Source: Streptomyces sp. HNM0574 (GTDB lineage Bacteria; Actinomycetota; Actinomycetes; Streptomycetales; Streptomycetaceae). Taken from it: a DNA stretch of 64,000 bases. The notes under the pieces are model-generated. The model ran no database searches. It was not told where the DNA came from and saw nothing but the letters and a program-made list of their open reading frames with translations. Every line of letters begins with the position of its first letter. The stretch's first letter is position 1. The position numbers and the translations under genes were made by a program. This document shows positions 16,939 to 30,838 of the stretch, piece after piece. The stretch spans positions 283,745 through 347,744 of the forward strand of contig NZ_JAASAH010000006.1 in NCBI RefSeq assembly GCF_012726235.1. The letters are read 5' to 3'.

Positions 16939-17853
16939 TCACACGTCGTGACCGCGCGCGGCGGACCGGACCGTGTGCCGGAGCAGCAGCGCCGTGGTGA
17001 CCGGGCCCACCCCGCCGGGGACGGGCGTCAGTCCGCCGGCCCGGCCCTCGACCCCGGCCGCGTCCACGTCCCCGGCGAGCCCGCCGTCCACGGTGGGGTT
17101 GGTGCCGACGTCGACGACGACGGCGCCGGGCTTGACGTGGTCGGCGGTGATCAGCCCCATCCGGCCGGCCGCGACGACCAGGACGTCGGCGGGCCGGGTG
17201 AGTGCGGCGAGGTCCTTGGTGTGCCGGTGGCAGACCGTCACCGTCGCGTCCCGTTGCAGGAGCAGCTGGGCGACGGGCTTGCCGACGACGTTGGACCGTC
17301 CGACGACCACGGTGTCGTGCCCGGCGAGCGGCACGTCGTGGTGGTCGAGCAGGGCCAGCACGGCGGCCGCCGTGGCCGGTGCGAAGGCGGGCAGTCCGGC
17401 GGCGAGGCGGCCCAGCGAGAGCGGGTTGGCGCCGTCCACGTCCTTCTCCGGGGCGATCGCGGAGGCCAGCTCCTCGAAGTGCACGCCCGGGGGCAGCGGC
17501 GTCTGGAGCATGATCCCGTGCACCGCCGGGTCGGCGCTCAGCGCCGCGAGGCGGGCCCTGATCTGCCACGGTCCGGCCTCCGCGCCCAGGTCGACGACCT
17601 CGCACTGGATGCCCGTCCTGGCCGCGGCCCGGGCGATCGAGCGCACGTACCAGGCGCTGGACTCGTCCTCGGTGGCGACCACGACGGCCAGCCGCGGCTG
17701 CGTGCCCTGGGCGGTCAGCGCGGCGGCCGCCCCGGTCACCCGGGTACGGAGGTGCCGGGCGAGTTCGGTGCCGCCGAACACGGTGGTGCCGACGGCCCGC
17801 TGCGGGGAAGTGAGCCGGGGGTCGGTGGTGGCGGAGGTCTGCTGAGGGGTCAT
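16939..17853 (-). CDS. folD: Methylene-THF dehydrogenase/methenyl-THF cyclohydrolase
   Basis: A 304-residue FolD. Family signatures include SSAWYVRSIARAA for the usual YxxxK region, EKDVDGANPLSLGRL, VVVGRSNVVGKPVAQLL and TPVPGGVGPVTTALLL. It oxidises 5,10-methylene-THF, the product of DmgO, sarcosine oxidase and glycine cleavage, towards 10-formyl-THF. The ATG overlaps the fchA stop. A second housekeeping folD copy elsewhere would be expected, since this one is in a catabolic operon. It converges with gntR. Confidence 0.92.
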   Translation of the reverse strand: MTPQQTSATTDPRLTSPQRAVGTTVFGGTELARHLRTRVTGAAAALTAQGTQPRLAVVVATEDESSAWYVRSIARAAARTGIQCEVVDLGAEAGPWQIRARLAALSADPAVHGIMLQTPLPPGVHFEELASAIAPEKDVDGANPLSLGRLAAGLPAFAPATAAAVLALLDHHDVPLAGHDTVVVGRSNVVGKPVAQLLLQRDATVTVCHRHTKDLAALTRPADVLVVAAGRMGLITADHVKPGAVVVDVGTNPTVDGGLAGDVDAAGVEGRAGGLTPVPGGVGPVTTALLLRHTVRSAARGHDV

Positions 17854-18470
17854 CGGAGAATCAGCTCCCGGACGGCGGCGGTGACCTTTTCGGCGCGGGC
17901 GGTGAGGTCGTCGACGGTGGCGATGCCCTCGGTCAGTTCCGCGCGGGCGGCGGCATCGGTGATGCCGCCGAGGTTGATCTCGACGTTGACGCGCGCGGAG
18001 GAGGCGGCCGCTCCGGCGGCGTCGGCCGCGGTGGCGATGTCGCTGACGACGTTGCGGTTCCCGACCGGCAGCAACTCCTCGGCCAGGCCGACGAGTTGCG
18101 CGCAGACCGCCACCAGGGCGGCCGGCACCCGGCCGGCGCCGACGAGCGCCGCACCGATCGCGCGGGACCTGGCGGCCCTCTCCTCCCCGGTGGCACGCGG
18201 CAGCCCGTACGCGGCGCCGACCTCGGCGAACGCCGCGGCGTCCTCCTCGGCCAGCGACAGGGCCAGCTCCCGGTGCCGCTCGGCGGCCTCGCGGACGGCG
18301 CCGACGGCGGCGGCGTGCTCCGCGTACCTCGGGCCGTCGCTGTACCGGGCGACCATCTCGATCAGCGCGGCCGCCTGGGCCGCCTGGAGCGCGGCGCTGG
18401 CACCACCGCCCGGAGCGGGGGTGCGCGCGGCGAGGGTGTGCAGGAACGTGTCGACGGTGTCCGTGCGCAT
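17850..18470 (-). CDS. fchA: Methenyl-THF cyclohydrolase (formiminotransferase-cyclodeaminase family)
   Basis: A 206-residue FTCD_C-fold protein beginning MRTDTVDTFLHTLAARTPAPGGGASAA, with the conserved PAPGGGSA-like loop and the LPVGNRNVVSDIATAADAA segment. It would hydrolyse 5,10-methenyl-THF, partly duplicating FolD. In C1 operons it is paired with a FolD acting mainly as dehydrogenase. It lies 67 bp after dmgO and overlaps folD by 4 bp. A cyclodeaminase activity on formimino-THF is the alternative. Confidence 0.82.
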   Translation of the reverse strand: MRTDTVDTFLHTLAARTPAPGGGASAALQAAQAAALIEMVARYSDGPRYAEHAAAVGAVREAAERHRELALSLAEEDAAAFAEVGAAYGLPRATGEERAARSRAIGAALVGAGRVPAALVAVCAQLVGLAEELLPVGNRNVVSDIATAADAAGAAASSARVNVEINLGGITDAAARAELTEGIATVDDLTARAEKVTAAVRELILR

Positions 18471-18537
18471 GGGCGTGACCTTTCACGCTCGGGCCGGGGA
18501 GGAGCCCGACGGGCCCTCCCCGGGCGGTGGTTGGCGC

Positions 18538-21693
<3,156 letters not shown>

Positions 21694-21697
<4 letters not shown>

Positions 21698-22779
21698 AGC
21701 AGCACCACCGAGCGGAGCACGTCGCCGCGGTGCATCCGGCCGAACGCGGCCTCGACGTCGTCGAGTCCGATCTTCTCGGTGACGAAGGCGTCGAGGTCGA
21801 GCCGGCCCTGCTGGTACAGCTCGATCAGCGTCGGGAAGTCCCGCGAGGGCAGGCAGTCCCCGTACCAGCTGGACTTGAGGGAGCCGCCCCGGCCGAAGAG
21901 GTCGATCAGCGGGATGTCGGGCAGCTTCATGTCCGGCGTGGGCACGCCGACGAGGACCAGGGTGCCCGCCAAGTCCCTTGCGTAGAAGGCCTGTTCGTAG
22001 GTCTCGGGGCGGCCCACGGCGTCGATCACGACATCGGCGCCGTGCCCGCCGGTGAGTGCGCGGACGGCCTCGACCGGGTCCGTTTCCCCGCTGTTGACGG
22101 TGTCGGTGGCGCCCATCTCCCGCGCCCAGGTCAGCTTCCGGTCGTCGATGTCGACGGCGATGATCCGGGACGCGCCCGCGAGCCGGGAACCGGCGACCGC
22201 GGCGCTGCCGACCCCGCCGCAGCCGATCACGGCCACGCTCATGCCGCGCGAGACGCCGCCGGTGTTGAGCGCGGCACCGAGCCCGGCCATCATCCCGCAC
22301 CCCAGCAGCCCGGCGGCGGTCGGCGAGGCGCTCGGGTCGACCTTGGTGCACTGCCCGGCGTGCACCAGCGTCTTCTCGGCGAAGGCGCCGATGCCCAGCG
22401 CGGGGGAGAGCTCGGTGCCGTCCCCGAGCGTCAGCCGCTGCGTCGCGTTGTGCGTGGCGAAGCAGTACCAGGGCTCACCGCGGGTACAGGCGCGGCACTG
22501 GCCGCACACGGCACGCCAGTTGAGGACGACGAAGTCCCCCGGGGCCACGGAATCCACGCCCTCCCCGACGGACTCCACGATGCCGGCGGCCTCGTGGCCC
22601 AGCAGGAAGGGGAACTCGTCGTTGATGCCGCCCTGCCGGTAGTGCAGGTCGGTGTGGCAGACGCCGCAGGCCTGCACGGACACGACCGCCTCGCCGGGGC
22701 CGGGGTCGGGGACGCGGATGGTCTCCACGGTCACGGGGGCGTCTTTCGCCAGGGCGACGACGGCGCGGACCTCTTGCAT
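21694..22779 (-). CDS. mscR: S-(hydroxymethyl)mycothiol dehydrogenase (mycothiol-dependent formaldehyde dehydrogenase)
   Basis: A 361-residue zinc alcohol dehydrogenase. The catalytic zinc region is [11 protein letters not shown] with GHEAAGIV, the structural zinc cysteines are in [15 protein letters not shown], and the NAD-binding motif is [10 protein letters not shown]. The match to MscR/AdhE proteins is strong. It removes formaldehyde released by GbcA and uncoupled oxidases. It is first in the long leftward operon, and the control region upstream holds one of two TGATATATCA operators. Confidence 0.9.
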
Positions 22780-22961
22780 GGCTGAACTCCTGTGGTTCGT
22801 CGCGGGGCTGCGGGCGTACCTGCGTGCGGGACGGTGCCGGCGGCGGCCCGGCGATCCGGGGCCGGCCGGTGCGGAGTGGGGGTGGTGACGGTGCGCGAGA
22901 GGTGGATCGGGGGCCGAACGGCCGCCTGTGCGGGGCCTGTTGGACTGCGGGGAACAGCAGT

Positions 22962-22985
22962 GTTGCGCAACTGATATATCAACCT
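22962..22985. promoter_or_regulatory. Composite operator: GTTGCGCAAC joined to ACTGATATATCAACCT
   Basis: A perfect 10-bp palindrome GTTGCGCAAC (22962-22971) runs directly into ACTGATATATCAACCT (22970-22985), whose core TGATATATCA is itself a perfect palindrome. The AT-rich core stands out in this GC-rich DNA. It lies about 190 bp upstream of mscR and could serve that promoter. Confidence 0.65.
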
Positions 22986-23170
22986 ACGAGGAAGGTATGG
23001 CCGCCGGTTCCGACGCGTCAAGGGCTTCACCCCATCGGGTGGCACGGCGCCGATCTCCCGCTCCCCGGCGGCCTGTTGGGCACCCGCCCCGACCTGCCCG
23101 GATGCCCGCTCGAAGCGCTTCGACGGCGCCAACTCGCGCCCACCGGGCGGCATCCCGCGCACCCGGACCC

Positions 23171-23200
23171 TTGACCTTGTCCGTCAACTGGCCCTACGTT
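23171..23200 (+). promoter_or_regulatory. Candidate glyA promoter
   Basis: TTGACC (23171-23176) and TACGTT (23195-23200) are separated by 18 bp. The second operator begins 6 bp after the -10 box, so a bound protein would cover the transcription start. Confidence 0.55.
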
Positions 23201-23206
23201 GCCGCC

Positions 23207-23222
23207 AGGTTGATATATCAGT
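23207..23222. promoter_or_regulatory. Second TGATATATCA operator, inverted relative to the first
   Basis: AGGTTGATATATCAGT is the exact reverse complement of ACTGATATATCAACCT at 22970-22985. It overlaps the expected glyA transcription start, so repression is the simplest model. The spacing between the two cores is 239 bp. The GntR/FCD protein at 16198-16881 is the local candidate binder (inference). Confidence 0.65.
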
Positions 23223-23254
23223 GGTACGCCAAAGCCCCTGAGGTGATGACCGTC

Positions 23255-24604
23255 ATGGCAGAGAACCCTTCGCCGAGCCGGACCGGCTCCCCCGATTCCC
23301 CCTCGCTCCTCGACCGGAGCCTGGCCGAACTCGACCCGCAGGTGCACGAAGCCGTCCGCGAGGAACTCCGGCGGCAGCGGTCGACGCTGGAGATGATCGC
23401 CTCGGAGAACTTCGCCCCCGCCGCCGTCATGGAGGCACAGGGCTCGGTCCTCACCAACAAGTACGCCGAGGGCTACCCGGGCCGCCGCTACTACGGCGGC
23501 TGCGCACACGTCGACGTCGTCGAACGGCTCGCCGTCGACCGCGTGAAGGCCCTGTTCGGAGCCGAGGCGGCGAACGTCCAGCCGCACTCCGGCGCCCAGG
23601 CCAACGCCGCCGCCATGGCCGCCCTGCTGGAGCCGGGCGACACCATCATGGGGCTCGACCTCGCGCACGGCGGCCACCTCACGCACGGCATGCGGCTCAA
23701 CTTCTCCGGCAGGCTCTACGACGTCGTGCCGTACCACGTACGCGACTCCGACTTCCGGGTCGACATGGACGAGGTCGAGCAACTCGCCCTCGCACACCGG
23801 CCGAAGCTGATCGTCGCGGGCTGGTCGGCGTACCCGCAGCAGCTGGACTTCGCCGCCTTCCGGCGGATCGCGGACGAGGTCGGTGCGCTGCTCATGGTCG
23901 ACATGGCGCACTTCGCCGGTCTCGTCGCCGCCGGCCTGCACCCCTCGCCGGTGCCGTACGCGGACGTCGTCACCACCACCACGCACAAGACCCTCGGCGG
24001 TCCGCGCGGCGGTGTGATCCTGTCCAGGAAGGAGTACGCGAAGAAGATCAACTCGGCGGTCTTCCCCGGCCAGCAGGGCGGCCCGCTGGAGCACGTCATC
24101 GCCGCCAAGGCCGTGGCCTTCAAGGTCGCCGCCTCCGAGGAGTTCCGCGAACGGCAGCGGCGCACCCTCGCCGGGGCACGGGCGCTCGCCGGCCGCCTGC
24201 TGGCCGACGACGTCGCCGAGTCCGGCGCCACGGTGCTCACCGGCGGCACGGACGTCCACCTCGTCCTCGTCGACCTGCGCAACAGCGAACTCGACGGCCG
24301 CCAGGCCGAGGACCGGCTCCACGAGATCGGCATCACCGTCAACCGCAACGCGGTGCCGAACGACCCGCGCCCGCCGATGGTCTCCTCGGGACTGCGGATC
24401 GGCACCCCGGCCTTGGCCGCGCGGGGGTTCGGCACCCAGGAGTTCCGCGAGGTCGCCGACATCGTCGCGGCCGTCCTCAAGGCGGAACACCTCACGGAGG
24501 AACAGGCCGCGCTGCTGCGCGGACGCGTCACCGCGCTGGCCGAGAAGTTCCCGCTGTACGCCGACCAGGGCGACGGCACCGCCCCGAACGGAGCGACCGG
24601 ATGA
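23255..24604 (+). CDS. glyA: Serine hydroxymethyltransferase
   Basis: A 449-residue GlyA. Signatures include [13 protein letters not shown], the [11 protein letters not shown] loop with the PLP lysine (TTTTHKTL), and the [15 protein letters not shown] segment. It joins glycine from sarcosine oxidase with methylene-THF to give serine, which SdaA then deaminates. ATG 23255 (MAENPS) and ATG 23246 (MTVMAENPS) are both possible, served by the same GAGG. It overlaps soxB by 4 bp and so heads a glyA-soxBDAG operon. A second, housekeeping glyA is expected elsewhere. Confidence 0.93.
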   Translation: MAENPSPSRTGSPDSPSLLDRSLAELDPQVHEAVREELRRQRSTLEMIASENFAPAAVMEAQGSVLTNKYAEGYPGRRYYGGCAHVDVVERLAVDRVKALFGAEAANVQPHSGAQANAAAMAALLEPGDTIMGLDLAHGGHLTHGMRLNFSGRLYDVVPYHVRDSDFRVDMDEVEQLALAHRPKLIVAGWSAYPQQLDFAAFRRIADEVGALLMVDMAHFAGLVAAGLHPSPVPYADVVTTTTHKTLGGPRGGVILSRKEYAKKINSAVFPGQQGGPLEHVIAAKAVAFKVAASEEFRERQRRTLAGARALAGRLLADDVAESGATVLTGGTDVHLVLVDLRNSELDGRQAEDRLHEIGITVNRNAVPNDPRPPMVSSGLRIGTPALAARGFGTQEFREVADIVAAVLKAEHLTEEQAALLRGRVTALAEKFPLYADQGDGTAPNGATG

Positions 24605-25821
24605 CCACCGAACCCCTGCCGGAGCACCCGGACTTCCTGTGGCGCAGCCCGGACCCGAAGCCCTCCTACGACGTGGTGATCATCGGGGCCGGCGGCCACG
24701 GCCTGACCACCGCCTACTACCTCGCCAAGGAACACGGCATCACCAACGTCGCCGTGCTGGAGAAGGGCTGGCTCGCGGGCGGCAACATGGCCCGCAACAC
24801 CACCATCATCCGCTCCAACTACCTGTGGGACGAGAGCGCCGCCCTGTACGAGAAGGCGCTGAAGCTGTGGGAGACCTGGCCCGAGGAGCTGGAGTACGAC
24901 TTCCTCTTCAGCCAGCGCGGTGTGCTCAACCTGGCGCACACCCTCCAGGACGTCCGCGAGGGCGTCCGCCGGGCAGGCGCCAACCGGCTCAACGGCGTCG
25001 ACTCCGAATGGCTGGAGCCCGACGAGGTCGCCAAGGTCTGCCCGATCCTCAACGTCTCCCAGGACACCCGCTATCCCGTGCTGGGCGGCACCTTCCAGCC
25101 GCGGGCCGGCATCGCCAAGCACGACCACGTCGCCTGGGCACTGGCCCGCAAGGCCGACGAGATGGGCGTCGACCTCATCCAGAACTGCGAGGTCACCGGC
25201 TTCGTCAAGGACGGCGACCGGGTCGTCGGCGTCGAGACCAGCCGCGGACGCATCGCCGCAGGACGGGTCGGCATGGCCGCGGCGGGACACAGCAGCGTCC
25301 TGGCCGAGCTGGCCGGCTTCCGGCTGCCCATCCAGTCCCACCCCCTCCAGGCCCTGGTCTCCGAACTGCACGAACCGGTCCACCCGACGGTCGTGATGTC
25401 CAACCATGTGCACGTCTACGTCTCCCAGGCGCACAAGGGCGAGCTGGTGATGGGCGCGGGCGTGGACCAGTACACCGGGTACGGGCAGCGCGGCGCCTTC
25501 CACGTCATCGAGCAGCAGATGGCCGCCGCCGTCGAACTGTTCCCCGTCTTCGCCCGCGCGCACGTGCTGCGCACCTGGGGCGGCATCGTGGACGTCACGC
25601 CGGACGCCTCCCCGGTGATCGGCCCGACGCCGCTGGAGAACCTCTTCGTCACCTGCGGCTGGGGCACCGGCGGCTTCAAGGCCACCCCGGCCGCCGGATT
25701 CACCTTCGCGCACACCATCGCCACCGGCACCCCGCACCCGCTCAACGCCCCCTACGGGCTGGAGCGGTTCGCCACCGGCGCGCTGATCGACGAGCACGGT
25801 GCCGCAGCCGTCGCCCACTGA
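24601..25821 (+). CDS. soxB: Sarcosine oxidase beta subunit
   Basis: A 406-residue subunit with the FAD motif [22 protein letters not shown] near residue 24 and the KHDHVAWAL segment, whose His carries covalent FMN in heterotetrameric sarcosine oxidases. It is the catalytic subunit oxidising sarcosine to glycine. [14 protein letters not shown] near the C-terminus completes the FAD site. It overlaps glyA by ATGA and is followed 20 bp later by soxD. Confidence 0.94.
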   Translation: MTTEPLPEHPDFLWRSPDPKPSYDVVIIGAGGHGLTTAYYLAKEHGITNVAVLEKGWLAGGNMARNTTIIRSNYLWDESAALYEKALKLWETWPEELEYDFLFSQRGVLNLAHTLQDVREGVRRAGANRLNGVDSEWLEPDEVAKVCPILNVSQDTRYPVLGGTFQPRAGIAKHDHVAWALARKADEMGVDLIQNCEVTGFVKDGDRVVGVETSRGRIAAGRVGMAAAGHSSVLAELAGFRLPIQSHPLQALVSELHEPVHPTVVMSNHVHVYVSQAHKGELVMGAGVDQYTGYGQRGAFHVIEQQMAAAVELFPVFARAHVLRTWGGIVDVTPDASPVIGPTPLENLFVTCGWGTGGFKATPAAGFTFAHTIATGTPHPLNAPYGLERFATGALIDEHGAAAVAH

Positions 25822-25840
25822 GACCGGAAGGAGGCACACC

Positions 25841-26149
25841 GTGCTGCAGATCCCCTGCCCGTGGTGCGGGCCGCGCGACGAGACCGAGTACCACTACGGC
25901 GGCCAGGCCCACGTCCCCTACCCGGAGGACCCCGGCGAGCTGAACGACCAGGAGTGGGCCGAGTACCTCTTCTTCCGCGACAACCCCAAGGGCCCCCGCG
26001 CCGAGCGCTGGATGCACGGCGCAGGATGCCGCCGCTGGTTCAACGCCCTCCGCGACACGGCCACTTACGAGGTGCTGGCCGTCTACCGGCCCGACGCGCC
26101 CCGCCCCGCCGTCCACCCGTCCCGCGAGCACGCCGGAGCGAGCCGATGA
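25841..26149 (+). CDS. soxD: Sarcosine oxidase delta subunit
   Basis: A 102-residue zinc-binding subunit starting [21 protein letters not shown]. The CPWCG pair, the His in the YGGQAHV region and the late GAGCRRWFN cysteine are the zinc ligands expected of SoxD. GTG at 25841 is preceded by GGAAGGAGG, which decides the start. It is encoded between soxB and soxA, the usual order. Confidence 0.93.
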   Translation: MLQIPCPWCGPRDETEYHYGGQAHVPYPEDPGELNDQEWAEYLFFRDNPKGPRAERWMHGAGCRRWFNALRDTATYEVLAVYRPDAPRPAVHPSREHAGASR

Positions 26150-29091
26150 CCGACCGGAGAGACCCCACCGAACAGCCGGGCCGGCTTCCCCGCGGTGGCC
26201 GCCTGAACCGCGACCGCCTCCTCCGCTTCACCCTCGACGGCCGCGAGCTGACGGGCCACCCCGGCGACACCCTCGCCTCCGCCATGCTGGCAGGCGGTCT
26301 GCTGGAGACGGCCCCTTCGCTCTACCGCGGCCGCCCCCGGGGCCTCGTCTCCGCCGGGGTCGAGGAGCCGAACGCGCTGGTCCGGGTCACCCTCGCGGGC
26401 TGCGCCGAGTCGATGCTGCCCGCCACCGCCGTCGAGCTGTTCGACGGACTGACCGCGCAGACCCTCTCCGGCATGGGCCGCCTCGACCCCACCCCGGACC
26501 CGGCCGTCTACGACAAGAAGTACGTCCACACCGACGTCCTCGTCGTCGGCGCCGGACCTGCCGGGCTGGCCGCCGCCGACAGCGCGGCCCGCGGCGGCGC
26601 CCGCGTCATGCTCCTCGACGACCAGCCCGAGCCCGGCGGCTCCCTGCTCTCCGCACCCGGCGAGACCGTCGACGGCCTCCCCGCTGCGGACTGGACGGCG
26701 CAGGTCACGGCCCGCCTGAAGGCCGCCCCCGAGGTGACGGTGCTGCCCCGCACCACCGCCTTCGGCGCGTACGACGACAACTACGTGCTGGCCGTGGAGA
26801 AGCGCACCGACCACCTCGGCGAGGCCGCGCCCGAGGGCGTCTCGCGGCAGCGCGTGTGGCACGTCCGGGCCCGCCGGGTCGTCCTCGCCACCGGCGCGCA
26901 CGAACGCCCCCTGGTGTTCGCGGACAACGACCGGCCCGGCGTCATGCTCGCCTCGGCCGTGCGCACCTACGTCAACCGGTACGCGGTGGCACCCGGCTCC
27001 CGCGTCGTCGTGGCCACGACCGGTGACAGCGCCTACGACACCGTCGCCGACCTGCACGCGCACGGCATCGAGGTGCGCGCCGTCGTCGACTCCCGGCCCG
27101 AACTCAGCGACCGCGCCGGGGAGATCGCCGAGACGACGGGCCTGCGCGTGATCACCGGCAGCGCCGTCGTACGGGCCAAGGGCGAGGGCCGCGTCACCGG
27201 CGCCGCCGTCGTCGCGCTCGACACCGACGGGCTGCCCACCGGCGCCGAGGAGTGCCTCGGCTGCGACCTGCTGGCCGTCTCGGGCGGCTGGAGCCCGGTC
27301 GTCCACCTGCACAGCCAGCGCCAGGGCCGGCTGCGCTGGGACGAGCCGACGGCGGCCTTCGTGCCCGACGGCGCGGTGCGCGACCAGCACGTCGCCGGCG
27401 CGGCACGCGGCACCTTCGGCCTCGGCGGCTGCCTCGCCGAGGGCGCCGCCGCCGGAGCCGAGGCGGCGGCAGCGGCCGGCTTCCCCACCGCGGGGACCTC
27501 GGCCGAGGGCGCCGTCCCCCGCGCGGGCACGGACCGCGGCCCCGGCCCCGTCCGGCCCCTGTGGCTGGTCCCCGGCGGCGGGGACACGAAGGGCGACCGG
27601 CCCGGCGGCTGGGACACGCACTTCGTCGACCTCCAGCGGGACTCCACCGTCGCCGACATCCACCGCGCGACCGGCGCCGGGATGCGCGGCGTCGAGCACG
27701 TCAAGCGCTACACCTCCATCGGCACCGCCAACGACCAGGGCAAGACCTCGGGCGTCAACGCGATCGGCGTCATCGCCGCGGCCCTCGCCGGCGCCGAAGG
27801 GCCCGTCCAGCCGGGCGAGTTGGGCACCACCTCCTACCGCGCCCCCTACACCCCCGTGAGCTTCGCCGCCCTCGCCGGACGGGAGCGGGGCGAGCTGTTC
27901 GACCCGGAGCGCACCACCTCCATCCACCCCTGGCACGTCGCGCACGGCGCCCTGTTCGAGGACGTCGGGCAGTGGAAGCGGCCCTGGTACTACCCCGTCG
28001 GCGACGAGACGATGGACGAGGCCGTGGCTCGCGAGTGCCGCGCGGCCAGGGAGGGCGTCGCGTTCATGGACGCCTCCACCCTCGGCAAGATCGAGATCTG
28101 GGGCGCGGACGCGGGCGAGTTCCTCAACCGCCTCTACACCAACGGCTTCAAGAAGCTGAAGCCCGGCATGGCCCGGTACGGCGTCATGTGCAAGCCCGAC
28201 GGCATGATCTTCGACGACGGGGTCACCCTCCGCCTCGAGGAGGGCCGGTACTTCATGACCACCACCACGGGCGGCGCCGCGAACGTCCTCGACTGGCTGG
28301 AGGAGTGGCTCCAGACCGAGTGGCCCGGGCTCGACGTGCACTGCACCTCGGTCACCGAGCAGTGGTCCACCATCGCCGTCGTCGGCCCCCGCTCCCGCGC
28401 CGTGCTGTCCTCCCTCGTCCCCGGACTCGACCTCTCCGCCGAGGCGTTCCCCTTCATGGCGATCCGCGAGACCACCCTGGCCTCCGGCATCCCGGCCCGC
28501 GTCTGCCGCATCTCCTTCTCCGGCGAGCTGGCGTACGAGATCAACGTCGCCTCCTGGTACGGCCACGCCGTGTGGGAGCAGGTCCACGCCGCGGGGGAGC
28601 CCTACGGCATCACCCCGTACGGCACCGAGACGATGCATGTGCTGCGCGCCGAGAAGGGGTTCATCATCGTCGGCCAGGACACCGACGGCACCGTCACCCC
28701 GCAGGACGCGGGCATGGGCTGGGTGGTCTCCAAGCTCAAGGACTTCGTCGGCAAACGCTCCTACTCCCGGCCCGACACCGTCCGCGAGGACCGCAAGCAG
28801 CTCGTCGGCCTGCTGCCCGCCGACCGCAGCACCCGGCTGCCCGAGGGCGCCCAGATCATCGCCCCCGGCGTGCCCGTCACACCCGAGGAGGGCCCCGTGC
28901 CAATGCTCGGCCACGTCACCTCCAGCTACCACAGCCCCGCCCTCGGCAGGCCCTTCGCCCTCGGGCTCGTCGAGGCGGGACGCGACCGGATCGGCGACAC
29001 CCTCCTCGCCCCCGTCGGCGACGAGCTGGTGCCCGTCGAGGTGGCCGCACCGGTGCTCTACGACCCCGAAGGGACGAAGCGAGATGGCTGA
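26146..29091 (+). CDS. soxA: Sarcosine oxidase alpha subunit
   Basis: A 981-residue subunit. The N-terminal 2Fe-2S-like domain ([21 protein letters not shown]) is followed by an NAD-binding pyridine nucleotide-disulfide oxidoreductase-type region ([19 protein letters not shown] at about residue 130). The second half (about 580-980) is a GcvT/aminomethyltransferase domain that binds THF. It forms the THF-accepting half of the enzyme, so sarcosine's methyl carbon leaves as methylene-THF rather than formaldehyde. The start overlaps soxD by ATGA and the end overlaps soxG by 8 bp. Confidence 0.94.
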   Translation: MTDRRDPTEQPGRLPRGGRLNRDRLLRFTLDGRELTGHPGDTLASAMLAGGLLETAPSLYRGRPRGLVSAGVEEPNALVRVTLAGCAESMLPATAVELFDGLTAQTLSGMGRLDPTPDPAVYDKKYVHTDVLVVGAGPAGLAAADSAARGGARVMLLDDQPEPGGSLLSAPGETVDGLPAADWTAQVTARLKAAPEVTVLPRTTAFGAYDDNYVLAVEKRTDHLGEAAPEGVSRQRVWHVRARRVVLATGAHERPLVFADNDRPGVMLASAVRTYVNRYAVAPGSRVVVATTGDSAYDTVADLHAHGIEVRAVVDSRPELSDRAGEIAETTGLRVITGSAVVRAKGEGRVTGAAVVALDTDGLPTGAEECLGCDLLAVSGGWSPVVHLHSQRQGRLRWDEPTAAFVPDGAVRDQHVAGAARGTFGLGGCLAEGAAAGAEAAAAAGFPTAGTSAEGAVPRAGTDRGPGPVRPLWLVPGGGDTKGDRPGGWDTHFVDLQRDSTVADIHRATGAGMRGVEHVKRYTSIGTANDQGKTSGVNAIGVIAAALAGAEGPVQPGELGTTSYRAPYTPVSFAALAGRERGELFDPERTTSIHPWHVAHGALFEDVGQWKRPWYYPVGDETMDEAVARECRAAREGVAFMDASTLGKIEIWGADAGEFLNRLYTNGFKKLKPGMARYGVMCKPDGMIFDDGVTLRLEEGRYFMTTTTGGAANVLDWLEEWLQTEWPGLDVHCTSVTEQWSTIAVVGPRSRAVLSSLVPGLDLSAEAFPFMAIRETTLASGIPARVCRISFSGELAYEINVASWYGHAVWEQVHAAGEPYGITPYGTETMHVLRAEKGFIIVGQDTDGTVTPQDAGMGWVVSKLKDFVGKRSYSRPDTVREDRKQLVGLLPADRSTRLPEGAQIIAPGVPVTPEEGPVPMLGHVTSSYHSPALGRPFALGLVEAGRDRIGDTLLAPVGDELVPVEVAAPVLYDPEGTKRDG

Positions 29092-29737
29092 GCACGAAAC
29101 AGCAGAACCCGGCGCACCGGCGGCCCAACCGGCAGCGGGACCACCGGAGTTGCGCCGCAGCCCCCTGGCGCACCTGCACGCGCGCATGCGTGCCGCGTCC
29201 GTCCCCGGCCCGCACGGTGTCTCGCTGGCCGAGTGGCCGTACATCACCATGGTCGACGTACGGGCCGACCCCGGCGCGGAAGTGGCCCGGCGTCTCGAGC
29301 GGGTCCTGGGCACCGCGCTCCCACGGCGCTGCGGCGAGACCACCGGCCGCGGCCCGCACACCGTGACCTGGCTCGGGCCCGACGAATGGCTCGTCCTGTC
29401 CCAGGCGGACGGCCCCGGCCTGGCGGCCGGACTGCGGGCGGCGCTCGACGGCGGCCCCGGCTCGGTCGTCGACGTCTCCGCGAACCGCACCACGCTCGAA
29501 CTGCGCGGCGCCCGCGCCCGGGAGGTGCTGGAGAAAGGCTGCCCGCTGGACCTGCACCCCCGCGCCTTCGGCCCGGGCCGGGCGGTGTCGACCACGGTCG
29601 GCCCCGTCCCCGTCCTGCTCTGGCAGACCGAGGACACCCCGTCCTACCGCCTCCTGCCCCGCGCCTCCTTCGCCGACTACCTCGCCCGATGGCTCATCGA
29701 CGCGATGGGGGAGTACCGGACCGCACCCATAGCGTGA
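29084..29737 (+). CDS. soxG: Sarcosine oxidase gamma subunit
   Basis: A 217-residue SoxG with [22 protein letters not shown] and the C-terminal [13 protein letters not shown], all typical of the family. The first about 27 residues are Ala/Pro/Glu-rich and not conserved. It closes the glyA-soxBDAG operon and is followed by a hairpin terminator. Confidence 0.92.
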   Translation: MAEHETAEPGAPAAQPAAGPPELRRSPLAHLHARMRAASVPGPHGVSLAEWPYITMVDVRADPGAEVARRLERVLGTALPRRCGETTGRGPHTVTWLGPDEWLVLSQADGPGLAAGLRAALDGGPGSVVDVSANRTTLELRGARAREVLEKGCPLDLHPRAFGPGRAVSTTVGPVPVLLWQTEDTPSYRLLPRASFADYLARWLIDAMGEYRTAPIA

Positions 29738-29747
29738 CGCGGGCGCA

Positions 29748-29785
29748 CAGCACCGGGCCCGGCGTCCGCGCGGGGGCCGGTGCTG
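29748..29785 (+). terminator. Hairpin terminator after soxG
   Basis: CAGCACCGG pairs with CCGGTGCTG around an interior that extends the stem with CCC/GGG. It lies 11 bp after the soxG stop. Confidence 0.7.
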
Positions 29786-30521
29786 AGGGTCGTCCCCCAG
29801 GGGGAACGTGCGGCGCCGGCATGGGAGTTGGGCCTGTGGCGTGGCAGGGTGCGGACGGTGGAATGACCGAAGCTGAACGGGGTTGAGCGGGTGCCGGGGT
29901 CGACCCAGCGGCACGGTCAGGCCGGCGACTGACCGGCTGTTTCCGGACGTCCACCGTGTCGGAACCACTCCGGCGCCAGGATCGACATCACCGGCGAGTC
30001 CGCCCGCTCTCCCGGAACAGCGAGTCACGCAGCACGCCCTTCTCGTAAGCGCGGCGGGCTCGCGGATTGAACGCGTAGCCGTCCAATCGGACGGGTCGCC
30101 TCCGTCCGCAGACCGGATCCATGGGTCGTCCTGCTCCCGACGGCTGTCGTACCAGGCACGTATACGCGCGTCATCGGGCACGCCGTCGCCGTGGCTGCCG
30201 GTCACCCGTGACACCTCCGCGTCCAGCACGTCCTCCGCCGTGCCCCCTCAGCGACGGCTTGCTGAGGAATCCGGGCGTGACGCATCTCGAACGTGATCAC
30301 CCATGGCCGGAGTGTGTCCGGCCGATCCGCCCGCCGCTCGCCACCGTCCGGCCACAGCAGCGAAGTCGCCACCGCCGCCGCCCTGTTGACGGCGTGGATC
30401 TGCCCGTAGCCCGCGCGGCCGGCATTGAGCGCCCCCTCCCAGGGCAGGCCCCGGCGACCGAGGCGGCCACCAGCGCTAGTCGTACGGGGCCCGGACCCGA
30501 GCGCGGTCTCCGAGCACCTGC
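29786..30521. other. Non-coding stretch with probable decayed sequence
   Basis: No intact gene is evident in these about 740 bp. On the minus strand, pieces such as AGYGQIHAVNRAAAVATSLL (about 30360-30430) and ARIRAWYDSRREQDDPW (about 30110-30170) read like protein but in different frames and without a start, RBS or family match. I take the stretch as eroded coding sequence of unknown origin; confidence is low. Confidence 0.35.
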
Positions 30522-30722
30522 TGGAAGCAGCGCCTGGACGCAGTGTCCGGCCTTCTGGACGAGGACGAGGCATGACCGAGGACAACGCGGTCACCTGCGA
30601 GAAGTTCCTGCCTCACCCGCCGCCGGCGGTGTGGAGGGCCCTGACCGACCCGGCCTGCACGCCCGCTGGCGGGCCGCCGGTGACTCAGGCCCGTCGTAGG
30701 CCACCGCTTCACCCTCGACATG
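30522..30722 (+). pseudogene. Remnant of an ArsR regulator-SRPBCC operon
   Basis: The minus-most part reads WKQRLDAVSGLLDEDEA then TGA, the typical C-terminus of ArsR regulators that precede SRPBCC (AHSA1-like) genes. The stop overlaps ATG at 30572, where MTEDNAVTCEKFLPHPPPAV and WRALTDP follow. The expected continuation is then split across two other frames: LHARWRAAGD (about 30656-30685) and VGHRFTLDM (about 30696-30722). Thus two frameshifts interrupt the SRPBCC gene and the ArsR gene is reduced to its last 17 codons. Confidence 0.7.
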
Positions 30723-30838
30723 CAAGGGCCGGCCCCACGTCCTGAACCGCCTCGGCTCGCTCCTGGGCGAGGCCGCCCAGGGTCCGCGCAAGGACCGGCG
30801 AACTCCGCCGCCCGGCCCCGTGGTTAAGCTCTGCGCCC

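Larger units (their letters stand above)
22780..23254. other. 475-bp divergent control region of mscR and glyA operons
   Basis: There is no gene in this interval. It contains a GTTGCGCAAC palindrome, two copies of a 16-bp operator in opposite orientation, and a probable glyA promoter. I looked for glycine-riboswitch features and could not establish them. Confidence 0.65.

Noticed and set aside
22986..23206. A glycine riboswitch upstream of glyA
   Set aside because: I could not find the paired aptamer core; the region is better explained by operators and a promoter. A covariance-model search would settle it.
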